Below are positions 8,261-18,167 of a stretch of DNA of 47,134 nucleotides, piece by piece. A program made the translations under genes and the position numbers. The first letter of the stretch is position 1. Every line of letters starts with the position of its first letter. The stretch is from the NCBI RefSeq assembly GCF_014495685.1, contig NZ_JACTVI010000065.1:1-47134 (forward strand), written 5' to 3'. Source of the stretch: Streptomyces sp. TRM68367. Its GTDB lineage: Bacteria > Actinomycetota > Actinomycetes > Streptomycetales > Streptomycetaceae. The notes beneath the pieces were generated by a model. It saw only the letters and a program-made list of their open reading frames with translations, was not told the DNA's origin and ran no database searches.

Positions 8261-9289
8261 ATGAGACGCGCTGTGGTGATCGGAGCGACGGGACAGATCG
8301 GGCGTCCTGTGGTGCACGCCCTGGTGCGGGACGGCTGGGAGGTGACGGCCGCCTCCCGCGCCGGCGGCCGGGACGAGACCTGGCCGCAGGAGGTGCGGGC
8401 GGTCCGGCTTGACCGGGAGGACGACGCGGCGCTGGCGGCGGCCGTCGGCGACGGCTGTGACCTCGTGGTCGACGTCGTGGCCTACGGGGCCGCGCACGCA
8501 CGGCAGTTGACGGCACTCGCCGGCCGGGTGGGCTCGGCCGTGGTCATCTCCACCGTGTCGGTGTACGACGACGGCACGGGCCGCGGCTTCGACACGATGG
8601 GCAAGCCGGGCGGCTGCCCGGAGTTCCCGGTGCCGATCCCGGAGACCCAGCCGACGGTCCCGCCGGGCGACGCCACCTACAGCACGGGCAAGGCCGCCCT
8701 GGAGCGTGAACTGCTGTCGGCGAACGACCGGTTGCCGGCGACGCTGCTGCGCCCGGGCGCGATCCACGGGCCGTACAGCCCGCTTCCGCGCGAGCTGTAC
8801 TTCGTGAAGCGGAACCTCGAGGGCCGCCGCCGGCGGGTGCTCGCCCACGGCGGCGAGAGCCTCTTCCACCCGGCGGCTGCCCGCAACATCGCGGAGCTGG
8901 TGCGGCTGGCGGCGGAACGGCCGGGCTCCCGCGTCCTCAACGCCTGCGATCATGAGTCGCCGACGGTGGCGGAGATCGGCGCGGCGATCGACGCGGTCAT
9001 GGGGGTCGAGACCGAGACAGTTCTGCTGGACGGGCCGGAACCCTCGCCGTGCGTGGGCCGCTCCCCCTGGTCGGTGCCGCTGCCGGTGGTGTGCGACATG
9101 TCGGCGGCGGAACGGGAGTTGGGCTACCGCCCGGTGCTGTCGTACGCCGAGAGCCTGCCGGAGACGGTCGACTGGCTCACCCGCCGGGTGTCCGACGCGG
9201 ACTGGCAGGAGGCGTTCCCGCTCCTCGCGAAGATCTACCCCGAACTGTTCGACTACGCGGCCGAGGACGCCTGGTTCGCGTCCCGGTGA
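8261..9289 (+). CDS. NAD-dependent epimerase/dehydratase (extended SDR)
   Basis: A 342-residue extended short-chain dehydrogenase-type protein. The N-terminal Rossmann motif is VVIGATGQIGRP. The active-site region reads ATYSTGKAALE: YSTGK matches YxxxK. LRPGAIHGPYS follows in the usual place. The substrate is unknown; nucleotide sugars or NmrA-like regulatory binding are both possible. A TAGGGT (8249-8254) lies 6 bases before the ATG and no Shine-Dalgarno sequence is visible, so the message could be leaderless. It ends in a perfect bidirectional terminator shared with the convergent peptidase gene. Confidence 0.83.
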   Translation: MRRAVVIGATGQIGRPVVHALVRDGWEVTAASRAGGRDETWPQEVRAVRLDREDDAALAAAVGDGCDLVVDVVAYGAAHARQLTALAGRVGSAVVISTVSVYDDGTGRGFDTMGKPGGCPEFPVPIPETQPTVPPGDATYSTGKAALERELLSANDRLPATLLRPGAIHGPYSPLPRELYFVKRNLEGRRRRVLAHGGESLFHPAAARNIAELVRLAAERPGSRVLNACDHESPTVAEIGAAIDAVMGVETETVLLDGPEPSPCVGRSPWSVPLPVVCDMSAAERELGYRPVLSYAESLPETVDWLTRRVSDADWQEAFPLLAKIYPELFDYAAEDAWFASR

Positions 9290-9295
9290 GAGGTG

Positions 9296-9328
9296 TCAGG
9301 GGCGGCCGGATGCACCGGCCGCCCCTGA
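9296..9328. terminator. Bidirectional terminator hairpin
   Basis: A perfect 14-bp inverted repeat (TCAGGGGCGGCCGG and its complement) around a 5-base loop lies between two convergent stop codons. It has no T-run, as is common for Streptomyces terminators. Confidence 0.8.
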
Positions 9329-9346
9329 CCGTCGTACGGCGGATGT

Positions 9347-10948
9347 TTACGGCTTGGGCGTGGCGTGCGGGGCGCAGGTCACGTCCGCGGTGTCCAGCTT
9401 GCCGGTGAGCAGGTAGGAGTCGACCCGGTCGTTGACGCACGGGTTGACCAGGCCGGTGACGCCGTGGGAGCCGGCGTCCTTCTCGGTGATCAGGCGGGAG
9501 CCCTTGAACCGCTGGTGCAGTGCGACGGCACCCCCGTACGGGGTAGCGGCGTCACGTTCCGCCTGAACGATCAGCACGGGCGGCAGGCCCTTGCCGGTGC
9601 GGACGTCCAGCGGGGTCTGCTGCTTGACCGGCCAGGTGGCGCAGGGCAGGTTCAGCCAGGCGTTGGCCCAGGTGAGGAACGGGTAGTCCTTGTGGAGCCG
9701 GGTGTTGTCCCGGTCCCACTTCTGCCAGCTGGTGGGCCACTTGGCATCCGTGCACTCGACGGCCGTGTAGACGGCGTTGCCGTTCTCCGACGCGGCGTTG
9801 CCCGCGGTGTCGGACAGGTCGGGGGCGGCGGCGTCGACGAGCGCCTGGGTGTCACCGGCGAAGTACTTGCTCATCACCGTGGCGACCGGCACCCACGAGG
9901 AGTCGTAGTACGGGGCGCCCTGGAAGAAGGAGATCAGCTCGGCCGGGCCGACGACCCCGCCGATCGGGTTCTTCTCGGCCGTGGCGCGCAGGCGGAGCCA
10001 CTTGGCCTGGACGGCGTCGCGGGTGGTGCCGAGGTGGAAGGTCGCGTCGTTCTTCGCGACCCAGTCCTGCCAGTCCTTCCAGCGGCCCTCGAAGGCGATG
10101 TTCTGGTCCAGGTTCGCCTGGTACCAGATCTTCTCCCGGGACGGGTTGACGACGCTGTCGACGACCATGCGGCGCACATGGCCCGGGAACAGGGTGCCGT
10201 AGACGGCGCCCAGGTAGGTGCCGTAGGAGACGCCGAGGAAGTTGAGCTTCTTCTCGCCGAGCGCGGCGCGGATCACGTCGAGGTCGCGCGCGGTGTTCGG
10301 CGTGGTCATGTGGGGCAGCATCGCGCCACTGCGCTCGTAGCAGCCCTCGGCGTACTCGCGGGCCAGTTTGCGCTGGGCGAGCTTGTCGGCCTCGGAGCCG
10401 GGCACCGGGTCCGGCTTGGGCGCCTTGACGAACTCCTGCGGGTCCATGCAGGAGATGGGCGCGGACTTGCCGACGCCGCGCGGGTCGAAGCCCACGAAGT
10501 CGTACGCCTTGGCGGTCCTGGCCCACACCGGGCTCTCGGTGGTGACCCGCCGCGGGAAGCGCAGCCCGGATCCGCCCGGACCGCCCGGGTTGTAGACGAG
10601 GGCGCCCTGGCGCTCCTCCTTGCTGCCGGTGTTGCCGATGCGGTCGACGGCCAGCCTGATCTGTTTGCCGTACGGCTTCGCGTAGTCGAGCGGCACCGCG
10701 ACCCAGCCGCACTGGATCGGCTTCTCCAGGCCCCAGTCGGCGGGGCAGTCCCGCCAGTCGATGCCGGTCTTCGCGGCGCGGGCGGCGGCGACCGCGACCC
10801 CGCGGGCCTCACGGTCCCCGCCGTGGCGGTCACCGGCGCTCGCACTCGCCGAGGGCGCGGTCACCGCCCCGGCTATCAGCGTCGCCGTGACGAGCACACC
10901 GGCCGAACCGAGCGCCGCCGTATGCCTCTTCGCTCCGAAGTCCCTCAA
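9347..10948 (-). CDS. Secreted alpha/beta hydrolase, tripeptidyl aminopeptidase (Tap/Slp) type
   Basis: A 533-residue exported serine hydrolase that probably removes N-terminal peptides from extracellular proteins. Residues 1-38 form a Sec-type signal peptide: basic start, hydrophobic core with LVTATLIAGAVTA, then small residues ending SASA. The alpha/beta-hydrolase fold is seen in LVYNPGGPGGSG (oxyanion region), FVGFDPRGVG and the nucleophile elbow GVSYGTYLG (Ser about 241). The C-terminal TAP-like domain supplies Asp in AERDAATP (about 463) and His in GSHGV (about 494). The TTG start has GGGAGG 7 bases upstream. The gene lies 176 bp after ureD on the same strand but is probably a separate unit. 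Confidence 0.9.
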   Translation of the reverse strand: MRDFGAKRHTAALGSAGVLVTATLIAGAVTAPSASASAGDRHGGDREARGVAVAAARAAKTGIDWRDCPADWGLEKPIQCGWVAVPLDYAKPYGKQIRLAVDRIGNTGSKEERQGALVYNPGGPGGSGLRFPRRVTTESPVWARTAKAYDFVGFDPRGVGKSAPISCMDPQEFVKAPKPDPVPGSEADKLAQRKLAREYAEGCYERSGAMLPHMTTPNTARDLDVIRAALGEKKLNFLGVSYGTYLGAVYGTLFPGHVRRMVVDSVVNPSREKIWYQANLDQNIAFEGRWKDWQDWVAKNDATFHLGTTRDAVQAKWLRLRATAEKNPIGGVVGPAELISFFQGAPYYDSSWVPVATVMSKYFAGDTQALVDAAAPDLSDTAGNAASENGNAVYTAVECTDAKWPTSWQKWDRDNTRLHKDYPFLTWANAWLNLPCATWPVKQQTPLDVRTGKGLPPVLIVQAERDAATPYGGAVALHQRFKGSRLITEKDAGSHGVTGLVNPCVNDRVDSYLLTGKLDTADVTCAPHATPKP

Positions 10949-11124
10949 GTGAGGCCTCCCCCTGCATTGTTGTGATGGGTATCGGGGGATCTTGACGGCG
11001 GTGCGGTTCCTGTGAACAGAGGGTGGCCGGACTTCTTTGCCAATCCGATAACCGGAGAAGGGTGTTCGCCAGCCGAGTTCGTGGCGGCGGTGGCGCTGAC
11101 CGATCCTGTGCCGGCGACCGCGGG

Positions 11125-11886
11125 TCAGCCGATCCTGCCGAGCACCTCGTCCAGGAGGCGGCGCAGTTGCAGGGCGTCCGGTGCGACGGCGGTCACGAGG
11201 GCGGCGGGACCGGCGAGCGGGACGAGGGCGCCACCGTCGCCCAGGACCTGCGCCGTGACCGGCTCGGCGGCGAACTCGGGGCGTACGACGATGAGTTGGC
11301 CGACGGCCCGGTGCCCGGCGAGCACGGCGGGACCGTCCCAGCCGCCCGGTGCCCCGGGCCCGCAGGCCAGCTCCTGGTCCAGTACGACACGCCCCGCGAC
11401 CCGCACGGTGAGCCGACTGCCGAGCCGCCCCGGTTCCTCCCCGCTGCGCCCCAGCACCTGTTCCTCGCGCAGCACGAGCCGCCCCCGCGCACCAACGTCG
11501 ACGCGCGTCGTGACGTACAGGTCGCTGCCCCCGGCGGAGATCAACTGCTCGGGCAGCCAGTGCAGTTCGGCGTCGTCGGCGACGGTGAGCCGTACGTCGT
11601 AGCGGGCCTCGCCCTTGGCCTGTCCCGGCAGCGCGATGGTGGCGGCGGCCGACCCCACGCGCAGCCGGGTGCCCTCCCGCGCCTGCGCCTCGACGGTGAA
11701 GTGGTCCCCACCGAGCGGTCCGCTCATCGCACCGACCAGCAACACCCGCGCCTCGGCGCCGCTCCCCCGGGTCCGCCGCAGCGCCAGCGGTCCGTCGCTC
11801 TCCAGGACGGGCAGCGAGGTCCCGCCCCGCCCGTCCTCCCGGGCGACGATCCGCGCGAGGGCCCGCACTCCACCGCTCACGGTCAT
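11125..11886 (-). CDS. ureD: Urease accessory protein UreD
   Basis: A 253-residue urease maturation protein. UreD binds apo-urease and, with UreF and UreG, forms the complex through which nickel reaches the active site. Family features are the beta-rich body (GDHFTVEAQAREGTRL), YDVRLTVADDAELHWLPEQLI and LREEQVLGRSGEEPG. The start is the ATG that overlaps the ureG stop (ATGA), giving family length. It is the last gene of the urease operon. The Pro-Ile-Leu-rich region for the nickel tunnel cannot be judged by eye. Confidence 0.9.
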   Translation of the reverse strand: MTVSGGVRALARIVAREDGRGGTSLPVLESDGPLALRRTRGSGAEARVLLVGAMSGPLGGDHFTVEAQAREGTRLRVGSAAATIALPGQAKGEARYDVRLTVADDAELHWLPEQLISAGGSDLYVTTRVDVGARGRLVLREEQVLGRSGEEPGRLGSRLTVRVAGRVVLDQELACGPGAPGGWDGPAVLAGHRAVGQLIVVRPEFAAEPVTAQVLGDGGALVPLAGPAALVTAVAPDALQLRRLLDEVLGRIG

Positions 11887-12560
11887 GCCGTCCACGCGGC
11901 GAGCCGCGCCCGCACCCACGCGGCGACGTCCTTCACTCCGGCCTCGGTCCTCAGCGACTGGAAGACCACCGGCAGTTCGGCGCGCTGCGCCTTGGCGTCG
12001 GCCGCCATCCGCCCCAGGTCTGAGCCGACGTACGGCGCGAGGTCGGTCTTGTTGACGACGAGCAGGTCGGCCGTGGTCACACCGGGACCGCCCTTGCGCG
12101 GAATGTCGTCCCCGCCGGCCACGTCGATGACGAAGATCTGCGCGTCGACGAGCCCCTTGGAGAAGGTGGCGGTGAGGTTGTCCCCACCGGACTCGACGAG
12201 GATCAGGTCCAGCGGCCCCACCTCGTCCTCCAGGTCCTCCACCGCTTCGAGGTTGGCGGAGATGTCGTCCCGGATCGCGGTGTGCGGGCACGCCCCCGTC
12301 TCCACGGCGGTGATCCGCTCGGGCGGCAGCACGGCCTCGCGCAGCAGGAACTCCGCGTCCTCCCGCGTGTAGATGTCGTTGGTGACCACAGCGAGCGACA
12401 ACTCGTCGCGCAGGGCCCGGCAGAGCGCGGCGACGGTGGCGGTCTTGCCCGACCCGACGGGCCCGCCGAGCCCTATCCGCAGGGCACGGCGAGAGCCGTC
12501 GGGCCGGTACGCGTCGGCGCTGACGGCGGCGGGGCCTTCGTGGTTGTGGTCGAGGTGCAT
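11883..12560 (-). CDS. ureG: Urease accessory GTPase UreG
   Basis: A 225-residue SIMIBI-class GTPase that powers nickel insertion into urease. The P-loop is GGPVGSGKT (residues 32-40). The nickel-binding Cys-Pro-His is in ETGACPHTAIRDD (about residue 87), and the guanine-specificity motif is VVNKTDLA. The N-terminus MHLDHNHEG carries three His and one Asp and might hold metal, which is notable because no ureE lies in this operon. The start was placed at this ATG rather than 48 codons upstream because the upstream sequence is not conserved in character. It overlaps ureD by 4 bases; a 166-bp spacer separates it from ureF. Confidence 0.94.
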   Translation of the reverse strand: MHLDHNHEGPAAVSADAYRPDGSRRALRIGLGGPVGSGKTATVAALCRALRDELSLAVVTNDIYTREDAEFLLREAVLPPERITAVETGACPHTAIRDDISANLEAVEDLEDEVGPLDLILVESGGDNLTATFSKGLVDAQIFVIDVAGGDDIPRKGGPGVTTADLLVVNKTDLAPYVGSDLGRMAADAKAQRAELPVVFQSLRTEAGVKDVAAWVRARLAAWTA

Positions 12561-12726
12561 GGAACGGCTCCTGGCTTTCTGTCGGTGGTCCACCTCTTGG
12601 CCGACCGAGTCGGGCGTCGCCCACCCTTGGCCGACCGTGAACGGGTGGTGGGTGGGCAAAGGGCTGGGCCAGGGGGCGGAGCCCCTGGAGATGGGAACGG
12701 GCAAGGGCGGCGGGGGCTAAGACTCC

Positions 12727-13400
12727 TCACGACGCGAAGAGACGCACGGGCCACGACGCATGCGCCTCGGCACTGACTTCCAGCAACGGCCCGGAAGCCG
12801 CGGGCAGCACATCGACGCCTTCGTCGACCGCCCTCCGCCCCGCCGGCACGGCCTGGTCCGCGACCCGGTCCATCTCCGGCGCCAGCCGCGCCAGCACCCC
12901 CGTCGCGTCGAACGGATCCAGACTCAGCAACCGCACCGTCGCAGTGGCCGCCCCGCTCACACTCTCGTACGCCGCACAGTAAGCCGCATCCACCGCCCCC
13001 AGACCCGCGGCCCGCGCCGCCAGCCCGAGCACAACCGGCTGATGCGTCCCCTTCGGAAACTCCCGTGCCACGGCGTCGAGTTCCTCCGACGGCCAGGTAG
13101 CCCGCGCCGCCCGCATCAACTGCCGCCCCAGCTTCCGCGCAGCGACACGCAGGGCGGGCGACGGCGTCCGCGCGTCGGCGGCCCCGTCCAGCGCCACGGG
13201 ATCGCCCCCCAGCGCCGCCGCGGCCGCGAGCGCCGCCGACACCAGCCCCGCCGTATGCAACCGCCCCCGGCAGAAGTCCTCCAGGCTCGCCGCCCCGGAC
13301 ACCCGCCCGGCCTTGACCGCGGCCTCGGCCCCGCCGGAGTGCGCATGCCCTCCGGCGGGAAACCGGCCGTCGGCCAGCACGAGAAGCGCAGCCCGGGACA

Positions 13401-13401
<1 letters not shown>
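12727..13401 (-). CDS. ureF: Urease accessory protein UreF
   Basis: A 224-residue, mostly helical and Ala-rich accessory protein that acts with UreD and UreG as a fidelity factor in urease activation. Recognisable features are LADGRFPAGGHAHSGGAEAAVKAG at the N-terminus (family SPSGGFSHSGGLE-like segment), LGRQLMRAARATWP and GTHQPVVLGLAARAAG. Its ATG overlaps the ureC stop (TGATG), which indicates translational coupling. Confidence 0.9.
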
Positions 13402-15114
<1,713 letters not shown>

Positions 15115-15122
<8 letters not shown>

Positions 15123-15426
15123 CGAGGGCACCTCCGGTCTCCCCACGCAGCCCGGGCACGACGCGGGCGCCGGTGAGCGGGACGAGTTCGACGTCGACGG
15201 GGATCCCGGGTTCAAAGCGCACGGCGGTGCCGGCGGCGACGTTCAGCCGCTTGCCGCGCGCGGCGGCGCGGTCGAACTCCAGGCCGGGGTTGGCCTCGGC
15301 GAAGTGGTAGTGGGAGCCGACCTGGACGGGCCGGTCGGCGGCGTTGAGGACGGTCAGCCGGGTGACCTCGCGGCCCTGGTTGTAGGCAATCGGGCCGTCG
15401 GCGAACAGGATCTCTCCGGGAATCAT
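15115..15426 (-). CDS. ureB: Urease beta subunit
   Basis: A 103-residue structural subunit of the urease trimer. It begins MIPGEILFADGPIAYNQGRE and contains the family core VGSHYHFAEANPGLEFDRAAARGKRL and GTAVRFEPG. It is separate from ureA, as is usual in actinomycetes, not fused as in Helicobacter. It overlaps ureC by 8 bases and starts 9 bases after the ureA stop. Confidence 0.95.
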
Positions 15427-15435
15427 CGAGGCCCC

Positions 15436-15738
15436 TCAGACGATCGGGTCGTGGACGGTGACGAGCTTGGTGCCGTCCGGGAAGGTCGCCTCGACCTGGA
15501 CGTCGTGGATCATCTCGGGGACGCCTTCCATGACGTCGCCCCTGGTGAGGAGCTTGCGTCCGGAGGACATCAGTTCGGCGACGGTACGGCCGTCACGTGC
15601 GCCTTCGAGGATGTGCGACGTGATGAGGGCGACCGCCTCCGGGTGGTTGAGCTTCAGCCCGCGGGCCCGGCGCTTCCCGGCCACGTCGGCCGCCACGTGA
15701 ATGAGCAGTCTCTCCTGCTCGTGCGGGGTCAGTTGCAC
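15436..15738 (-). CDS. ureA: Urease gamma subunit
   Basis: A 100-residue structural subunit and first gene of the urease operon. It starts VQLTPHEQERLLIHVAADVA, the usual gamma-subunit beginning. KLNHPEAVALITSHILEGARDG and VPEMIHDVQVEATFPDGTKLVTVHDPI follow. The GTG at 15738 was chosen because GAGGTGG lies 3 bases upstream and the length becomes the family's typical 100; a GTG 12 bases earlier is the alternative. The upstream region contains a loose dyad (GACAC/GTGTC arms around 15845-15870) that could be regulatory. Confidence 0.95.
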   Translation of the reverse strand: MQLTPHEQERLLIHVAADVAGKRRARGLKLNHPEAVALITSHILEGARDGRTVAELMSSGRKLLTRGDVMEGVPEMIHDVQVEATFPDGTKLVTVHDPIV

Positions 15739-15867
15739 GTCCCACCTCACAGTCCTCGCTCCGGACCGTGCGGGGTCCGGTTGCCGCAGCCACGGGGCAA
15801 AGTCCCTGGTGGCGTGGATCGGCAGGCTAGTTGGACCGGGTTTCAGACACGTTAACCGAGATGTGTG

Positions 15868-16500
15868 TCACTCGGACTCCGAGCCGGGGTCGCGCATGCT
15901 GATCACCGCCCGCAGGCCCTCGCCGAGCGTCTGCTCGGTCACGTCCCCGAACATGGCCATCTGCGTCCCGAAGCCCTGCACCATCGCGATCAGCGCCCGC
16001 GCCATGGCGTCGGCATCGGCGTCCGCGGCGATCAGACCGGCGTCCTTGTAGCGCTGGACGAGCTTCACCCAGGCCGTACGGATCCGGTCGAACCCCGGGC
16101 GCAGCACGGCCGCCAGTTCGGGGTTGCGCAGGGTCTCGGTCCACACCTGCAACATCAGCCGGGGGAACATCCACTCGCCGCCGTCCAGCGTCCCGGGCCG
16201 CACCTCCCTCATCCGGGCCATGATCGCCGGGATCACGACGTGCGGGAGCGGGGGCGGGCTCTGCCGGGCGGCCTGGTCGTAGATCTCGCCCACGATGTCG
16301 ATCGTCTCGGCGACGATCGCGGCGATCAGCTCCTCCTTACCGGCGAAGTAGCGGTAGACGGCACCCGCCGAGAGGTCGACCTCCTTCAGCACGTCCTGCA
16401 TGGACGTGGCGTGGAAGCCGTTGCGGGCGAAGCAGAGCGCGGCGCCGTCGAGGATCTGCCGGCGGCGGGCGTCGAGGTGTTCCTGGGACACGCGGGCCAT
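15868..16500 (-). CDS. TetR family transcriptional repressor
   Basis: A 210-residue regulator. The N-terminal HTH is typical: ARRRQILDGAALCFARNGF, then TSMQDVLKEVDLSAGAVYRYFAGKEEL. The rest is the variable helical ligand-binding domain, with MARALIAMVQGFGTQMAMFG near the end. It is divergent from an ABC-2-like membrane protein gene, and two copies of an 18-bp motif lie between them, so local autoregulation and control of the efflux-type partner are likely. The ATG at 16500 begins just before the HTH; a longer frame upstream would cross the operators. Confidence 0.92.
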   Translation of the reverse strand: MARVSQEHLDARRRQILDGAALCFARNGFHATSMQDVLKEVDLSAGAVYRYFAGKEELIAAIVAETIDIVGEIYDQAARQSPPPLPHVVIPAIMARMREVRPGTLDGGEWMFPRLMLQVWTETLRNPELAAVLRPGFDRIRTAWVKLVQRYKDAGLIAADADADAMARALIAMVQGFGTQMAMFGDVTEQTLGEGLRAVISMRDPGSESE

Positions 16501-16512
16501 GGTCGCCAATGT

Positions 16513-16588
16513 AAAACGAATATTCCTTCTTGACAAGCACGGCGGCCCGGAGGACGGTGGAGGCACAAACAAAACGAACGATCCTTCT
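16513..16588. promoter_or_regulatory. Two 18-bp direct repeats, likely TetR operators
   Basis: AAAACGAATATTCCTTCT (16513-16530) and AAAACGAACGATCCTTCT (16571-16588) match at 15 of 18 positions; the three differences are at the centre. Each is an imperfect dyad (AGAAGGA against AAAACGA). They lie 58 bp apart, register to register, and fill the short divergent gap between the TetR gene and the membrane-protein gene. One copy abuts each start, the arrangement expected if one repressor controls both genes. Confidence 0.75.
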
Positions 16589-16613
16589 CTGACCCGGAAG
16601 CTGGGGAGCAGCA

Positions 16614-17642
16614 ATGTCCACCGAGCCCGCTACGACAGCCTCAGCCACCCCCGCCAGGCCTCCCGCCCGCCATCTGGTCGCGGTCGTCCTCCTGGTCCCG
16701 CTGCTCGCGGTGCTGGCGCTGTGCGCGTTCGCCTGGCCCGCCGCCCGCACCGCACCCCGCGACCTGCCGCTCGGCGTGGCCGGTCCCACCGCCGCGACAG
16801 CCCAGGTGGAGCAGCGGCTGGAGCAGCGGGAGGGCGCCTTCGAGATCCACCACTACGCCGACGGGGCCGCCGCCCGGGACGCGATCGAGGACCGGGAGGT
16901 GTACGGCGCGGTGGTCGTCACCGGCCGGGGCCCCGAGTTGCTGACCGCGTCCGCCGCGAGCCCGGTCGTCGCGCAGCTGCTCCAGCAGGCGGTGACACAG
17001 CCGGCGTCCGCCGAGGGCGAGCAGGTCAGGACGGTCGACGTCGTGGCCACCCCGGAGGAGGATCCGCGCGGCGCCACCCTGAGCGCGAGCGTCCTGCCGC
17101 TCGCGCTGGCCGGGATCGCGGCGGGCTCGGTGGTGAGCCTGCTCGGGCTGCGCGGGATCCGCGCCGCGACCGCGCTGGTCGGAGCCGCCGCCCTGGTCGG
17201 GGCGGTCGCGGCCGGGATCGCGCACAGCTGGCTCGGCGCGTTCACCGGTGATTGGTGGGCGGAGGCCGCCGCGTTCGGACTGACCACACTGGCCGTCGGC
17301 GGCGCGGTCGCCGGGCTCGCGGCACTGCTGGGCCGGGCCGGCATCGGCGTCGGCGCGCTGCTGGTCATGCTGCTGGGCAACCCGTTCTCGGGTGCCACCT
17401 CGGCCCCCGAGATGCTGCCCGAACCGGCCGGCGCGATCGGCCAGTGGCTGCCGCCGGGTGCCGGCGTGTCGCTGCTGCGCTCGGTGGCCCACTTCGACGG
17501 CGCGGCGGCGAGCGGCCCCGCCCTCATCCTGACCTGGTGGGCCGCCCTCGGTCTGGGCGCCGTCCTGCTCGGCAGCGCGCTGACGGCCCGGCGGAAGAGC
17601 GGCGAGCCCGCAGTCCGGCAGCAGCCGGCTCCCGTCGGCTGA
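16614..17642 (+). CDS. ABC-2 type/YhgE-like integral membrane protein
   Basis: A 342-residue membrane protein. One transmembrane helix at about 22-45 (HLVAVVLLVPLLAVLALCAFAW) precedes a soluble extracytoplasmic domain (about 50-155). Several helices follow at about 160-325, including LPLALAGIAAGSVVSLLGL and ALILTWWAALGLGAVLLGSAL. This one-plus-many layout with an external domain is that of ABC-2 permease and YhgE/Pip-like proteins. No ATPase gene is adjacent. Divergence from a TetR gene suggests an inducible exporter or envelope protein. The ATG follows GGGGAG at 8 bases. Confidence 0.75.
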   Translation: MSTEPATTASATPARPPARHLVAVVLLVPLLAVLALCAFAWPAARTAPRDLPLGVAGPTAATAQVEQRLEQREGAFEIHHYADGAAARDAIEDREVYGAVVVTGRGPELLTASAASPVVAQLLQQAVTQPASAEGEQVRTVDVVATPEEDPRGATLSASVLPLALAGIAAGSVVSLLGLRGIRAATALVGAAALVGAVAAGIAHSWLGAFTGDWWAEAAAFGLTTLAVGGAVAGLAALLGRAGIGVGALLVMLLGNPFSGATSAPEMLPEPAGAIGQWLPPGAGVSLLRSVAHFDGAAASGPALILTWWAALGLGAVLLGSALTARRKSGEPAVRQQPAPVG

Positions 17643-17664
17643 CCCGCCCGCCGTACCCGTACGA

Positions 17665-17700
17665 CCGTGCATCCCCGCTGTAGCGGACGGGGGTGCACGG
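17665..17700. terminator. Terminator hairpin after the membrane-protein gene
   Basis: CCGTGCATCCCCG and CGGGGGTGCACGG pair over 13 positions with one G-T wobble, around a 10-base loop. It lies 22 bases after the stop codon and before the end of the convergent antitoxin gene. Confidence 0.7.
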
Positions 17701-17782
17701 TTGCCGTTCGTCCGGGCGCGCCGCTTTGTTCGGGCAGGCCGTGCCCTGGTACCGCGGGAGGACACCTTCGGGAGCGGGTGCC

Positions 17783-18076
17783 TCAGGAAACCCCGGGCCC
17801 CCGGTGCTCCGCCGCGATGCCGAAGCGCCGCGGTTCGCGCGGGGCGGACGCGACCTCGCGGACCGTGGAGACCGCGCTGATCACCTGCTCCTCCGCGGGC
17901 TCCGGAAGCGTGGGCTCGGAGAACTGTTCGAGTCGCTCCAGGTCGGCGGCGGACACGAGGGCGACGAGGGGCTTGCCGTGCCGGGTCACGACGACGCGCT
18001 CGCCGCCGTACACCACGCGGTTGATCAGGTCGGCGAGCTCAGCCCTGGCTTGCGTCACCGGAATCTCGTAGGCCAT
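17783..18076 (-). CDS. Phd/YefM-family antitoxin, no adjacent toxin
   Basis: A 97-residue antitoxin-like DNA-binding protein. The N-terminal fold reads YEIPVTQARAELADLINRVVYGGERVVVTRHGKPLVALVSAADLERLE, a canonical Phd/YefM domain, followed by an acidic, then basic, probably flexible tail. In known systems the tail wraps the toxin. No RelE, YoeB or Doc gene lies on either side: downstream is a convergent membrane-protein gene, and upstream a divergent ClpP homologue. A TGTACA hexamer, the known core of YefM operators, lies in the 91-bp divergent gap, so autoregulation and control of the ClpP-like gene are plausible. It could be an orphan antitoxin used as a regulator. Confidence 0.85.
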   Translation of the reverse strand: MAYEIPVTQARAELADLINRVVYGGERVVVTRHGKPLVALVSAADLERLEQFSEPTLPEPAEEQVISAVSTVREVASAPREPRRFGIAAEHRGPGVS

Positions 18077-18095
18077 GCCTCACATCATAACGCGA

Positions 18096-18120
18096 CGTAC
18101 ATCCTGTACATTTTTTACAG
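18096..18120. promoter_or_regulatory. Putative YefM-type operator in the antitoxin/ClpP divergent gap
   Basis: TGTACA at 18105-18110 is preceded, 9 bp earlier, by CGTACA (18096-18101). The overlapping arms CTGTA (18104-18108) and TACAG (18116-18120) make a second dyad across a T-run. TGTACA is the palindromic core bound by YefM-type antitoxins. The site is 20 bases from the antitoxin ATG and about 50 bases from the ClpP-like start. Binding is inferred. Confidence 0.6.
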
Positions 18121-18167
18121 ACAGCCAGACGCCGCCAGACGCAGCGCTCTACGAGGAGGGGTTCGAT

